In this document: positions 53,152 through 53,722 of the stretch, one piece after another | Numbering within the stretch: the stretch's first letter is position 1 | Layout: the number at the start of each line of letters is the position of its first letter | The notes under the pieces: generated by a model | The model's input: the letters and a program-made list of their open reading frames with translations, nothing else | What the model was told of the DNA's origin: nothing | Database searches by the model: none | Assembly (NCBI GenBank): GCA_001515945.1 | Contig: LOER01000014.1 | Span: 1 to 53,722 of the forward strand | Reading direction: 5' to 3' | Length of the DNA stretch: 53,722 nucleotides | DNA from: Desulfitibacter sp. BRH_c19 | Lineage (GTDB): Bacteria; Bacillota; DSM-16504; Desulfitibacterales; Desulfitibacteraceae | Made by a program: the position numbers and the translations under genes

Positions 53152-53722
53152 ATGACTAAACTAAGCACAAAGATTCTAAGCAATAATGAAGTAGAGTTTA
53201 TGAAGGAAAGAATTGAAGAATTATTATCAAAGAAAGGGGTAATTATTAGCCACCAGGAAGTATTAGGACTATTAAAAGAAGCAGGTGCGGAAGTAAATGG
53301 TACCAATGTACGTTTCCCAAAGCATATAATTGATGAAGCCCTAAAAAGCGTTCCTAAGGAATTTAAGTTAGCAGGGATAGACCCAAAATATGACATGGAA
53401 TATCCACATCCAACAGGAAGTTTTTATACAAGAACAAATACTGGAGGAATGACATACCTATCAGCAGACCATGATTATCGTAATATCACACTTGAAGATG
53501 TAAAAGAATGGGTGAGACTTACAAACTGCATGGATAATATAGATTTTGTATGTCTACCATCCACAACACCAAAAGAAGTACCTGGAGAAACAGTAGACAT
53601 CCATACATTAAGAGTAGTTTTAGAAAACTCTAAAAAGCATATTTGGGTACAGCCATATGAAGGTGAAAATGTTAAATACCTCATTGAAATGGCACAAGCC
53701 TTTGTTGGTGGAGAACAAGAAC
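53152..53722 (+). CDS. MttB-family corrinoid-dependent methyltransferase, N-terminal part
   Basis: The first 190 aa of a gene that continues past the window (full members are about 480 aa). GVIISHQEVLGLLKEAGAEV, VRFPKHIIDEALKSVP and the TNTGGMTYL/DYRNITLEDV stretch are typical of the trimethylamine/glycine-betaine methyltransferase family. AGGAGG precedes ATG 53152. The position that holds pyrrolysine (UAG) in true trimethylamine enzymes lies beyond the window, so the substrate (trimethylamine, betaine or another quaternary amine) cannot be decided. Probably sigma-54-dependent. Confidence 0.85.
   Translation, partial: MTKLSTKILSNNEVEFMKERIEELLSKKGVIISHQEVLGLLKEAGAEVNGTNVRFPKHIIDEALKSVPKEFKLAGIDPKYDMEYPHPTGSFYTRTNTGGMTYLSADHDYRNITLEDVKEWVRLTNCMDNIDFVCLPSTTPKEVPGETVDIHTLRVVLENSKKHIWVQPYEGENVKYLIEMAQAFVGGEQE

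Noticed and set aside
53152-53722. Pyrrolysine (in-frame UAG) in the MttB-family gene
   Set aside because: The part in the window has no UAG, and the relevant position lies beyond the edge, so nothing can be claimed.

Overview
The window is low-GC, densely coded DNA. Its strong AGGAGG-type ribosome sites, gene content and protein style point to an anaerobic Clostridia-type member of the Bacillota. A DsrMK/DsrJ-type redox module, a glycyl-radical enzyme with its activase, a probable selenocysteine thioredoxin and the start of an MttB-family methyltransferase all fit an anaerobe. I see no rRNA, tRNA or CRISPR array.

Layout. (1) 0-5.8 kb holds poorly characterised envelope proteins (a DUF4179-like lipoprotein, a copper-amine-oxidase-N stalk-domain protein), a frameshifted small membrane gene and a GNAT acetyltransferase. 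(2) 5.8-19.3 kb is a metal and redox island: two SHOCT membrane proteins, an OmpR-type response regulator with a histidine kinase that has an extracytoplasmic His4 patch, two secreted proteins built from 12-residue Met-rich repeats, a SAM methyltransferase, DsrM-DsrK, a convergent DsrJ triheme cytochrome, DUF2933, a lipoprotein, CcdA, CsoR-CopZ-CopA with a CsoR-type operator, and a decayed four-helix copper-storage-like gene. Five promoters here share one motif at a fixed distance from TATAAT. (3) 19.3-33.3 kb is a sulfur island: a membrane spermidine-synthase-like protein, two cysteine synthases, two rhodanese-fold proteins, a TauE/SafE exporter, a two-CW protein, a LarE-type sulfur transferase, two trans-sulfuration PLP enzymes, a ThiF/MoeB-like E1, an Rrf2 regulator, a probable Sec-containing membrane thioredoxin, a 51-aa CCGG protein and an Lgt-like protein. 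It contains two copies of a small-RNA candidate and two copies of a structured 5' leader, all on the minus strand. (4) 33.4-37.5 kb: a GlcD-type FAD oxidase, TerC under a yybP-ykoY (Mn2+) riboswitch, and a wrecked IS transposase. (5) 37.5-47.5 kb is a nucleoside-scavenging operon: LacI regulator behind large perfect palindromes, MgsA_C-like protein, DeoD, a BMP-type ABC importer, DeoC and ribokinase. (6) 47.5 kb to the end: a glycyl-radical enzyme and activase with their own promoter, a sigma-54 activator with a duplicated sensory domain, and an MttB-family gene behind a near-consensus sigma-54 promoter, cut by the window edge.

How it fits together. The OmpR/HK pair probably reads a metal or redox signal outside the membrane. 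It probably drives its own operon, the Met-rich proteins, the second SHOCT gene and dsrMK. CsoR separately controls CopZ/CopA. The sulfur island supplies cysteine and mobilises persulfide sulfur, and its duplicated leaders and small RNAs suggest one shared control circuit. In the nucleoside operon, imported nucleosides are phosphorolysed; ribose would be phosphorylated by the ribokinase and deoxyribose 5-phosphate split by DeoC. All functional statements are inferred from sequence alone.
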